Positions 1 to 5,437 of a stretch of 6,654 bases of DNA are shown here, one piece after another (the stretch's first letter is position 1; the number at the start of each line of letters is the position of its first letter). The notes under the pieces are model-generated. The model had not been told where the DNA came from. It saw only the letters and a program-made list of their open reading frames with translations, and searched no databases. A program made the translations under genes and the position numbers. The DNA comes from an uncultured Solirubrobacterales bacterium (lineage in GTDB: Bacteria > Actinomycetota > Thermoleophilia > Solirubrobacterales > Solirubrobacteraceae), in assembly GCA_903830015.1 (NCBI GenBank), contig CAIKSH010000291.1, forward strand, positions 1 to 6,654, read 5' to 3'.

Positions 1-527
1 CAGCGCCCGGTGAGCTTCGCGCGGTAGGCGTCTACGTTCTGGGCGAGCGTGTAGGGGTCGGCGCCGCCGATCGACACGGTCTCCAGGCCGTCGGGGGCCC
101 CGGCCGTTCCCAGCCGCAGGAGCTTGCCGGTGGCCGGGGAGAGCTCCTCGATGGCCGCGGCCGTCGGGGCCGGAATCTCGCTGCCCTGCGTGAGGAGGAC
201 GGGGGCCCTCAGCGGCGGAGCCATGAGGGAGGCGGCGGTCACCGCGGCCGGCCAGGACGAGGCGTCGGCCAGGGCGATGGCCGGGGGCCGCTGGCCGGCG
301 CCCGGGTAGACGGCGCGGGCCGAGCCGGCAGCGAGTTCGACGGGCCCGCCGCCGGGGATCCGGCTCGTGTTCTTGGTGGCCGAGATGGGGATCGACGGGG
401 CCTCGGCGACAGCGTTGCCTGTCTGGCCCGAAGCTCCATCGTCGCCGGCGCGCCCGCAGCCGGCGAAGGCCACTGCCGCGATGGCCAGCCCGACAAGGAG
501 GGGCGCTGCTCTGCGGCGGGAGGCCAT
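1..527 (-). CDS. Secreted lipoprotein with cell-wall-binding-repeat-2-like domain (3' end cut by window)
   Basis: Reading the complement from the ATG at 527-525 gives 175 codons with no stop before the window edge, so the gene is incomplete at its 3' end. The product begins MASRRRAAPLLVGLAIAAVA, a positively charged then hydrophobic signal, followed by a lipobox FAGC with the lipidated cysteine at residue 24. A low-complexity Gly/Ala/Ser linker follows (about 25-50). Residues about 51-170 carry features of the CWB2 (cell wall binding repeat 2) family: a TKNTSRI.GG start, an IALADASSWPAAVTAASLMA segment, then APVLLTQGSEIPAPTAAAIEEL and a VSIGGADPYTLAQ turn. Family members are usually anchored at the cell surface; the ligand here is unknown. 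Lipidation would need Lgt, encoded further right. There is no Shine-Dalgarno sequence, but a TANNNT box sits 7 bases upstream. The lipoprotein call is firm; the CWB2 assignment rests on recognised motif style and is less certain. Confidence 0.85.
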   Translation of the reverse strand, partial: MASRRRAAPLLVGLAIAAVAFAGCGRAGDDGASGQTGNAVAEAPSIPISATKNTSRIPGGGPVELAAGSARAVYPGAGQRPPAIALADASSWPAAVTAASLMAPPLRAPVLLTQGSEIPAPTAAAIEELSPATGKLLRLGTAGAPDGLETVSIGGADPYTLAQNVDAYRAKLTGR

Positions 528-534
528 CGACGCG

Positions 535-540
535 AGCGTA
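535..540 (-). promoter_or_regulatory. Candidate -10 box (TACGCT) for leaderless lipoprotein mRNA
   Basis: On the minus strand TACGCT fits TANNNT and ends 7 bases before the lipoprotein ATG. With normal -10 to start-site spacing, transcription would begin at or next to the ATG, which agrees with the lack of a Shine-Dalgarno sequence. No convincing -35 element is seen at 16-19 bases further upstream, so this is a motif match only. Confidence 0.3.
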
Positions 541-615
541 GCGCGCAGACGGGCCGCGCCGGCTGCAGCCGAAATTGCCGGAAAGAGCAGGGTTTCGGAC
601 CCCTCCAACGAAGGG

Positions 616-644
616 TGAACCGCTTCCGTCCCGAAACTCGTATA
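616..644 (+). promoter_or_regulatory. Candidate ECF-sigma-like promoter ahead of the riboswitch
   Basis: TGAACC at 616-621 and CGTATA at 639-644 are separated by 17 bases. This resembles the promoter class read by extracytoplasmic-function sigma factors (for example Bacillus sigma W, TGAAAC then about 16-17 bases then CGTA). It would suit an envelope-stress input to a cell-wall hydrolase gene. Against it, the expected start site near 650 would exclude the 5' strand of the proposed P1 stem of the riboswitch (645-649). An alternative TANNNT box, TACGTT, lies at 643-648. The true start site is unresolved. Confidence 0.25.
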
Positions 645-778
645 CGTTCCCAACACGCCGAATCGCCGCACGCGGTGATCGGGGGACCCAGAAGTTGGGG
701 CTAATCCGGAGGTTTTCCTCCAGAAGCGCCGGTTCGTTCCGCGCTAGCCCGTCAGCTAACCCCGAAGGCCAACGAACG
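645..778 (+). ncRNA. Cyclic di-AMP riboswitch (ydaO/yuaA type)
   Basis: The segment carries the conserved blocks of the ydaO/yuaA aptamer in the right order: GCCGAAT at 657-663, GGGGGACCCA at 681-690, TTGGGGCTAATCC at 695-707 and AGCCCGTCAGCTAACCCCG at 746-764, followed by AAGGC. Visible helices are 645-649 with 774-778 (closing stem, CGTTC/GAACG), 663-667 with 674-678, CCCA 687-690 with TGGG 696-699, a perfect hairpin GGAGG-TTTT-CCTCC at 708-721, and 725-729 with 741-745. It lies on the same strand as, and directly before, an exported NlpC/P60-like peptidase gene, the typical actinobacterial partner of this class. Known members bind c-di-AMP and reduce downstream expression. The 3' side of the closing stem ends only 9 bases before the GTG start, so no separate terminator fits. 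The exact ends are approximate. Confidence 0.92.
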
Positions 779-787
779 AAACCGACA

Positions 788-1387
788 GTGATCAAGAACA
801 CCAGGCTCACAGTCCTACTCGCCACCGGTCTTTGCCTCGCCATGGCCGGAAGCGCCTCGGCAGCCACCAAGAAGGCGCCGGCGCCGGCCAACCCACCGGC
901 CTCGCCGGCGACCGGCGGCCAGGAGTTCGGCGAGCCCAACCTCGTCGACGTGCCGGTGGCCGGAGGCTCCCGGGCCCGCCTGCTCTCCAGCGGCAAGGCC
1001 GCCGCTCCCGAGAACGCGCCCGAGGCCGTCCAGCAGGCGATCTGGGCCGCCAACCGCATCATCGGCAAGCCCTACCGCTACGGCGGAGGCCACGCGAGGT
1101 TCGAGGACAGCGGCTACGACTGCTCGGGCACCGTCTCCTATGCGCTGCGTGGTGCCGGGCTGGTGAAGAGTCCGCTCAACTCATCCGGCTTCATGCGTTG
1201 GGGCAAGCGCGGCAAGGGCCAGTGGATCACGGTTTACACCAACCCCGGCCACGCCTACGTCGTGATCGCCGGCCTGCGCCTGGACACCAGCGCTGCCGAC
1301 GACCCGCGCGGCGGCAAGGGCCCCCGCTGGCGGCCGCTGCGCAAGTCGGACAGCGGCTTCGCCGCCCGCAGCCCCGTCGGCTTCTAG
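788..1387 (+). CDS. Exported NlpC/P60-like (C40) peptidoglycan endopeptidase
   Basis: This 199-residue protein should cut peptide bonds in the stem peptides of peptidoglycan outside the cytoplasmic membrane. The GTG at 788 is chosen because it starts exactly at a signal peptide (MIKNTRLTVLLATGLCLAMA, likely cleaved after GSASA at residue 25) and lies just beyond the riboswitch; the open frame upstream to 575 would translate the aptamer. Residues 26-75 are a Pro/Ala linker. The catalytic domain covers about 80-199: GKPYRYGGGH, the nucleophile motif YDCSGTVSYAL with Cys112, and NPGHAYVVIAGLRLDTS with the catalytic His155. I cannot place the third polar residue with certainty. The domain is short but has both core motifs and reaches a natural stop, so it looks intact. 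No Shine-Dalgarno sequence precedes the start. Expression is probably lowered when c-di-AMP is high. A second hydrolase gene (M23) follows after 98 bases. Confidence 0.93.
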   Translation: MIKNTRLTVLLATGLCLAMAGSASAATKKAPAPANPPASPATGGQEFGEPNLVDVPVAGGSRARLLSSGKAAAPENAPEAVQQAIWAANRIIGKPYRYGGGHARFEDSGYDCSGTVSYALRGAGLVKSPLNSSGFMRWGKRGKGQWITVYTNPGHAYVVIAGLRLDTSAADDPRGGKGPRWRPLRKSDSGFAARSPVGF

Positions 1388-1402
1388 CCGCCTTTCTCCG
1401 TC

Positions 1403-1422
1403 CGGCCCGTAACGGCGGGCCG
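1403..1422 (+). terminator. GC-rich hairpin after the NlpC/P60 gene, possible weak terminator
   Basis: CGGCCCG at 1403-1409 pairs perfectly with CGGGCCG at 1416-1422 around a six-base loop, 16 bases after the stop codon. There is no T-run after the stem, so it is not a classic intrinsic terminator. It could slow polymerase or protect an mRNA 3' end. Its strength decides whether the riboswitch also governs the M23 gene. Confidence 0.35.
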
Positions 1423-1469
1423 AGAGGGCCGTCCGCAGCCCCGATTGCAGATATCGGCAACCCCTCACC

Positions 1470-1475
1470 TACCTT
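1470..1475 (+). promoter_or_regulatory. Candidate -10 box (TACCTT) for the M23 peptidase gene
   Basis: TACCTT fits TANNNT and ends 10 bases before the ATG at 1486. No Shine-Dalgarno sequence is present in the bases before that ATG. TTGCAG at 1445-1450 is a poor -35 candidate at a long 19-base spacing. If real, the mRNA would have almost no leader and the gene would not depend on the upstream riboswitch. Confidence 0.3.
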
Positions 1476-1485
1476 TTCGATTCCG

Positions 1486-2670
1486 ATGCGCGCGCGCCTA
1501 ACGCTCCTGGTCGCCGCGGCGGTGATCCCTGCCGCCCTCTGGGCCGTCCTTCCCGTCGGCACGCTCGGCGCTACCCGCGAGGAGCGCCTCCAGCAGCGGA
1601 TCGACCGCACCGAGGCGAAGATCTCGACGAAGAAGGGCAAGGAGCGCGTGCTCACCACCCAGGTATCGGCGTGGAACCGAAAGATCCGGCGCCTCCAGGG
1701 CTCAATCGACGTCCTGCAGTCGCGCGAGGACGTAATCCAGGCCGACCTCGACTCGGCGACCCGCGTCCTCAATCGCACGCAGGCCGAGCTTCGCCACCAG
1801 CGTCGCCGCCAGGTCAAGCTCCAGGCCCGCCTGGCCGAGGGGCGGCGCGTTCTCGGGGCACGGCTGGTGGAGCTGTACCGGGCCGACGACCCCGACCTGG
1901 TGACGGTGATCCTCAGCTCGAAGGGGTTCGCCGAGCTGCTCGAGCGTGGCGAGTTCCTGCGCCGGATCAGCGACCAGGACAAGCGGGTCATCACCCTCGT
2001 GCGCACCGCGCGAGTAAACGCCACGATGACGGCCAACCGGCTCGACGTGCTCGAGAAGCGCCAGCAGACCGTTGCGCTGCGGATCAAGAAGCGCCGTGAC
2101 GCGGTCGCCTCGGTCAAGGCGCGCATCGTCAGGGTCCAGGACGGCTACGACGCGGTCAGAGGGCAGCGTGCCGCAGCCCTGGCCGGCGTCCGCCAGGACC
2201 GCCGCCAGCTCGAGGGCAATCTCTCCAAGATGCGCGAAGTCCAGCAGCGGATCACCGGCGTGCTTAACGGTGCTCCCGCCGGCCCCATCCGCAACGGCAC
2301 CGGCTCGATGATCTGGCCGGTCAATGGCCCCATCACATCTCCCTTCTGCGAGCGGCGCTCGTGGGAATCCTGCCACCCGGGCATCGATATCGGCGTGCCC
2401 TCCGGCACGCCGATCCGCGCGGCCGACAGCGGACGCGTGGCCCTGGCCGCCCCCACCAGCGGCTACGGCAACTACACCTGCGTCCAGCATTCGGCCTCGC
2501 TCTCGACCTGCTACGCCCACCAGTCCCGCTTTGCCGCGAGCACTGGCCAGAGCGTGAGCAAGGGCCAGGTGATCGGCTACGTCGGCTGCACCGGCTTCTG
2601 CTTTGGCGACCACCTCCACTTCGAGGTGCGCGTCAACGGGCAGGTCACAAACCCCATGAGTTACCTGTAG
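1486..2670 (+). CDS. Exported coiled-coil M23 family (LytM-type) metallopeptidase
   Basis: This 394-residue protein is a likely zinc endopeptidase of cell-wall cross-bridges or stem peptides, acting outside the membrane. The ATG at 1486 starts a signal peptide (MRARLTLLVAAAVIPAALWA, probable cleavage after LGA near residue 29); the same frame is open upstream only as a shadow of the preceding gene. Residues about 31-260 are charged heptad-rich coiled coil with a central LYRADDPDLVTVILSSKGFAELL segment, as in EnvC/PcsB-type proteins, which are often controlled by FtsEX. The M23 domain occupies about 276-394: HPGID (His297, Asp301), YAH (His345) and HLH (His376, His378), so all expected metal and catalytic residues are present. 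Six cysteines (288, 296, 332, 342, 368, 372) lie as three close pairs around these motifs, suggesting disulfides. It lies 98 bases after the NlpC/P60 gene and 16 before lgt. Confidence 0.94.
   Translation: MRARLTLLVAAAVIPAALWAVLPVGTLGATREERLQQRIDRTEAKISTKKGKERVLTTQVSAWNRKIRRLQGSIDVLQSREDVIQADLDSATRVLNRTQAELRHQRRRQVKLQARLAEGRRVLGARLVELYRADDPDLVTVILSSKGFAELLERGEFLRRISDQDKRVITLVRTARVNATMTANRLDVLEKRQQTVALRIKKRRDAVASVKARIVRVQDGYDAVRGQRAAALAGVRQDRRQLEGNLSKMREVQQRITGVLNGAPAGPIRNGTGSMIWPVNGPITSPFCERRSWESCHPGIDIGVPSGTPIRAADSGRVALAAPTSGYGNYTCVQHSASLSTCYAHQSRFAASTGQSVSKGQVIGYVGCTGFCFGDHLHFEVRVNGQVTNPMSYL
2389..2414. repeat. Perfect 11-bp inverted repeat with 4-base loop inside the M23 gene
   Basis: ATCGGCGTGCC at 2389-2399 and GGCACGCCGAT at 2404-2414 are exact reverse complements around CTCC. 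The repeat encodes the D-I-G-V-P-S-G-T-P-I stretch just after the HxxxD metal motif. The quasi-symmetric protein motif may explain it, but the DNA match is complete in wobble positions as well, so a stable mRNA hairpin is expected. Confidence 0.7.
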
Positions 2671-2673
2671 CCC

Positions 2674-2679
2674 TAGCCT
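2674..2679 (+). promoter_or_regulatory. Candidate -10 box (TAGCCT) for leaderless lgt mRNA
   Basis: TAGCCT fits TANNNT and ends exactly 7 bases before the lgt ATG at 2687, the same geometry as the box before the lipoprotein gene. It lies in the 16-base gap after the M23 stop and no Shine-Dalgarno sequence is present. Any -35 element would lie inside the M23 gene; none stands out. Read-through from the M23 gene is an equally simple alternative. Confidence 0.3.
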
Positions 2680-2686
2680 TCCGGTC

Positions 2687-3472
2687 ATGCAGCCGGAGAT
2701 AGACCTTTTCGGGCTCCCGGTCAAGACCTTCGGGCTGATGTTCGCCCTGGGCTTCATCGCCTGCTGGGCGGTGATCCGCCGGCGGCTGGTCGAGATAGGC
2801 AAACCGGCCGACTGGGCCTTCGAGATCATCTTCGCCTCTTTCGTCGGAGGGCTCGTCGGCTCCCGGGTCGCCTGGGTCCTCGAGAACTGGAGCCAGGTGA
2901 GCCCGGGGCTTCCGGGCAGCCTCTTCTCCGGCTCGGGGCTCGTCTGGTACGGGGGCGTCATCGGCGGCACCCTGGTCGTCCTCGGGTGGGCCCGATGGCG
3001 CGACTGGCTCTGCCCTTCGACCTTCGACATCGCGGCGGTCCCCCTCGCCCTCGGCAACGCGATCGGCCGCATCGGCTGCCAGCTCGCGGGGGACGGCGAC
3101 TACGGAAAGGCCTGGGACGGCCCGTGGGCGATGGGCTATCCGAATGGAACGGTGCCCACCGCTCCCGGGGTGACGGTCCACCCGACCCCGATCTACGAAA
3201 CGCTCGCCATGGGCCTGATCGCCTGGGTCCTGTGGCGGCTGCGCGACCGCGTGCGGCCGGGCTGCCTCTTCGCCCTGTGGCTGGTCCTGGCCGGCCTCGA
3301 GCGCTTCCTGGTCGAGTTCCTTCGGACCAATGACGTCGTCGCCCTCGGGCTGACCACGCCCCAGCTCCAGAGCGCGGCGATGATCGTGGCCGGCGCGGTC
3401 GTCCTGGCGGTCGTTCGCCACCGGCACGGCTCGGTCTTCCTGAGGCCGGCGCCCCGCGCGGCTGCCGCCTAG
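2687..3472 (+). CDS. lgt: Prolipoprotein diacylglyceryl transferase, divergent active-site variant
   Basis: Lgt moves diacylglycerol from phosphatidylglycerol to the lipobox cysteine of prolipoproteins in the cytoplasmic membrane. The 261-residue product is close to usual length and has about seven hydrophobic segments. Family landmarks are VGGLVGSRVAWVL (53-64), SGLVWYGGVIGG (83-94), ALGNAIGRIG (121-130), PWAMGYPNG (146-154), HPTPIYE (165-171) and LERFLVEFLRTND (204-216). Arg128 and Arg213 match the conserved arginines of the family. Two sites differ from the E. coli pattern: Tyr88 stands where the essential His103 is found, and the GRIGNFINGE signature reads GRIGCQLAGDGDYG, so the Asn is Cys131. 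From memory, similar GC..(A/S)GDGD(Y/W)G forms occur in other phyla, so this is probably an active subtype rather than a dead copy. The ATG at 2687 gives the normal N-terminus. Its stop overlaps the stop of the opposing hydrolase gene. Confidence 0.88.
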   Translation: MQPEIDLFGLPVKTFGLMFALGFIACWAVIRRRLVEIGKPADWAFEIIFASFVGGLVGSRVAWVLENWSQVSPGLPGSLFSGSGLVWYGGVIGGTLVVLGWARWRDWLCPSTFDIAAVPLALGNAIGRIGCQLAGDGDYGKAWDGPWAMGYPNGTVPTAPGVTVHPTPIYETLAMGLIAWVLWRLRDRVRPGCLFALWLVLAGLERFLVEFLRTNDVVALGLTTPQLQSAAMIVAGAVVLAVVRHRHGSVFLRPAPRAAAA

Positions 3473-4155
3473 GAAGCGAACGCGTCCAGCAGGAAGCGCA
3501 CGCTCAGGTCCTGGAACTCGGCGTCGTGCTGGATCGAGCGGTGATGGCCGCCGGGCACCGCCACGAAACGGCACAGGCCCTCGGGCGCGAGCCCGGCCAG
3601 GCGCTCGGAGAGCCCGAACGGAACGACCTCGTCCTCCTCGGCGTGGAGGAGCAGGAGGGGGCCGCGCAGTTTCCGGACCGCCTCGGCCTCGTCTTCCTCG
3701 TCGAGACGCTCGCCGACCGCGGGGTCGGCGTGAAAGTCGAAGGCGCCGGCCCGCAGACCGGCGGCCAGCCCGCGCCCGGGCGCCGGGCAGATTGCGATGA
3801 CGGCGCTCGCGCCGACCGGGGCGGCAGCCACCAGGGCCACGTAGCCGCCCATGCTCGATCCACGCAGGCCGAGCGGTCCCGGTGGAAGGAGCGAGGCGAT
3901 CGCGCCGACGTCATCGATGAACCGCGAGTCGAAGCTCCCTTCGCTTTCCCCGTGGCCTCGCTGGTCGAAGCAGGCGGTGGCGATGCCGGCCGACCGGGCG
4001 CGGCGGGCGAAGTCGAAGTGTGATTCCTTCGAAGAGCCTGCGCCGTGGAGGATGACCAGCGAGCCCCTCGGGTCCCCGGCGGGAAGAAAGAGCGCGTAAG
4101 CGAGGCCGTCGTGGAGGCCGGTTTCCTGCGGCGGGTCGACGTGGACGGCGCGCAT
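3469..4155 (-). CDS. Alpha/beta hydrolase (serine esterase/lipase-like), substrate unknown
   Basis: The 228-residue protein has the alpha/beta hydrolase core in order: an oxyanion-type LVILHGAGSSKESH (33-46), DQRGHGES (64-71), the nucleophile elbow RGSSMGG with Ser101 in GxSxG (99-103), an acid site LHAEEDEVVP with Asp175 most likely, and a C-terminal PGGHHRS with catalytic His204 or His205. All triad positions are therefore filled. No signal peptide is seen, so it should be cytoplasmic. The family covers esterases, lipases, thioesterases and peptidases; nothing here fixes the substrate. The ATG at 4155 gives a sensible short lead-in before the first strand, without a Shine-Dalgarno sequence. 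The gene is wedged tightly: its TAG overlaps the lgt TAG by three bases (3469-3471 against 3470-3472), and its start lies 22 bases from the divergent lysA start. Confidence 0.9.
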   Translation of the reverse strand: MRAVHVDPPQETGLHDGLAYALFLPAGDPRGSLVILHGAGSSKESHFDFARRARSAGIATACFDQRGHGESEGSFDSRFIDDVGAIASLLPPGPLGLRGSSMGGYVALVAAAPVGASAVIAICPAPGRGLAAGLRAGAFDFHADPAVGERLDEEDEAEAVRKLRGPLLLLHAEEDEVVPFGLSERLAGLAPEGLCRFVAVPGGHHRSIQHDAEFQDLSVRFLLDAFAS

Positions 4156-4162
4156 GGCGTGC

Positions 4163-4169
4163 CATCATG
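4163..4169. promoter_or_regulatory. Candidate two-way -10 patch between hydrolase and lysA starts
   Basis: The 22-base gap between the two start codons holds one A/T-containing patch, CATCATG. Read forward, CATCAT (4/6 to TATAAT) ends 9 bases before the lysA ATG at 4178. Read on the complement, CATGAT (4/6) ends 8 bases before the hydrolase ATG at 4155. Symmetric -10 elements that fire in both directions are known in bacteria. Neither half matches strictly, so this is a weak call. Confidence 0.22.
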
Positions 4170-4177
4170 CGCCGTCG

Positions 4178-5437
4178 ATGACCGGCGTGCAACTGCCCGA
4201 AAACCTTTACCCGGCGGGGAGCCGGATCAACGAGCAGGGCCGGCTCGAGATCGGCGGCTGCGATGTGGTCGATCTCGCCGAGGAGTTCGGGACGCCGGCG
4301 TTCATCGTCGCCGAGGACGACCTGCGCGCCCGTGCGCGCGAGCTGCAGGGCGCCTTCGCAGCCGCCACGCCCGACTTCGGGCTGCTCTTCGCTTCCAAGG
4401 CCTTCCCCTGCTCGGCGGTCGATGCGCTCTTCTTCGACGAGGGCTACGGCTGCGACGTGGCCTCGGCGGGGGAGATGGAGATCGCGCTGGCCGGCGGGGT
4501 TCCCGCCGAGCGCCTCCAGCTTCACGGAAACGCCAAGACCGGGGCCGAGCTGGCCGCCGCCGTCGGCAGGGGCGTCGGCGCGGTGGTGGTGGACAACACG
4601 GCCGACCTCGAGCGCCTGGCCGAGCTGCTGCCCGGCGCCGGCCCGGTTGACCTCTACCTGCGTATCGCTCCCGGCGTGAGCCCGGAGACCCACCCGGCGA
4701 TCTCCACCGGCGGCCCGAACACCAAGTTCGGATTCGACCTCCAGCACGCACCGGCGGCGATCGAGCGGGCCGCCTCCATCGACGGCGCCGTGCTGGCCGG
4801 CCTGCACTTCCACGTCGGCTCGCAGCTGACCGACCTGGACTCCTTCGAGCGCGCACTCGAGCGGCTGGCGCCGCTGGGCGACTTTCCCGCCTACAACCTC
4901 GGCGGCGGGCTGGCGGCCGCCTACACCGAGGCCGACCGCGTCCCTTCCTTTGCCGACTACGCGGCGGCCAAGGCCGGGGCCCTCGAGGCGGTCTTCGGCC
5001 CGGGCAAGCGCCTGCTCGACGAGCCGGGGCGGGCGCTGGTGGCCAACGGCTGCGTGACGCTCTACCGGGTCGAGTCGGTCAAGCGGAACGTCGACACCTA
5101 CGTGGCCGTCGACGGCGGCATGTCGGACAACCTGAGGCCGATGCTCTACGGCGCCCGCTACGAAGCCCAGATCGCCGACCGCTTCGGCGGCGGCACGCGA
5201 TGCCACGTGGTCGGCCAGCACTGCGAGTCGGGCGACATCCTGGTTCGCGACGCCGACCTGGCCGATCCGGTTGCAGGGGATCTTCTGGTCACGCCGGCGA
5301 CCGGCGCGTACGGTCATGCGATGGCCAACAACTACAACGGAGCCCTGCGGCCCCCCGTCGTCTTCGTGAGCGGGGGAGATGCCCGCTGCGTCGTGCGACG
5401 TGAGAGCGTGGCCGATCTCCTTGCCCGCAATGAGTGA
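4178..5437 (+). CDS. lysA: Diaminopimelate decarboxylase
   Basis: LysA is the PLP enzyme that decarboxylates meso-diaminopimelate to L-lysine, the last step of lysine synthesis in the cytoplasm. The 419-residue product matches family length and fold type III motifs: LLFASKAFPC with the PLP lysine at 74, YGCDVASAGEMEIALAGG (90-107), HFHVGSQL with His212, NLGGGLAAAY (240-249) binding the cofactor phosphate, DEPGRALVANG (281-291), VDGGMSDNLRPMLYGA (311-326), the active-site cysteine pair HCESGD with Cys349-Glu350 supplied across the dimer, and TGAYGHAMANNYNG with Tyr378. The ATG at 4178 gives a normal N-terminus; an in-frame ATG at 4154 would add eight residues (MACHHAPS) and is less likely. No lysine riboswitch or other leader fits in the 22-base gap. 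The gene overlaps hom by eight bases, implying translational coupling. Its substrate is also a common cell-wall cross-linking residue. Confidence 0.96.
   Translation: MTGVQLPENLYPAGSRINEQGRLEIGGCDVVDLAEEFGTPAFIVAEDDLRARARELQGAFAAATPDFGLLFASKAFPCSAVDALFFDEGYGCDVASAGEMEIALAGGVPAERLQLHGNAKTGAELAAAVGRGVGAVVVDNTADLERLAELLPGAGPVDLYLRIAPGVSPETHPAISTGGPNTKFGFDLQHAPAAIERAASIDGAVLAGLHFHVGSQLTDLDSFERALERLAPLGDFPAYNLGGGLAAAYTEADRVPSFADYAAAKAGALEAVFGPGKRLLDEPGRALVANGCVTLYRVESVKRNVDTYVAVDGGMSDNLRPMLYGARYEAQIADRFGGGTRCHVVGQHCESGDILVRDADLADPVAGDLLVTPATGAYGHAMANNYNGALRPPVVFVSGGDARCVVRRESVADLLARNE

Noticed and set aside
575..787. In-frame N-terminal extension of the NlpC/P60 gene
   Set aside because: It would translate the riboswitch and place about 70 residues before a clear signal peptide.
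832..1485. In-frame extension of the M23 gene upstream of the ATG at 1486
   Set aside because: It covers the NlpC/P60 gene in another frame and gives an Arg/Gly/Pro-rich translation; a signal peptide starts at 1486.
1702..3072. 456-codon minus-strand open frame
   Set aside because: It is antisense to the M23 gene and lgt, both well supported, and shows no recognisable motifs; long shadow frames are expected at this GC content.
2645..3574. 309-codon minus-strand open frame over lgt
   Set aside because: It mirrors the lgt coding sequence and has no family resemblance.
4154..4177. Earlier ATG for lysA at 4154
   Set aside because: It would add MACHHAPS, unlike family N-termini, and share the same CATG as the hydrolase start; possible but less likely than 4178.
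4156..4177. Lysine riboswitch or attenuator before lysA
   Set aside because: The gap is only 22 bases and holds no aptamer or hairpin series.
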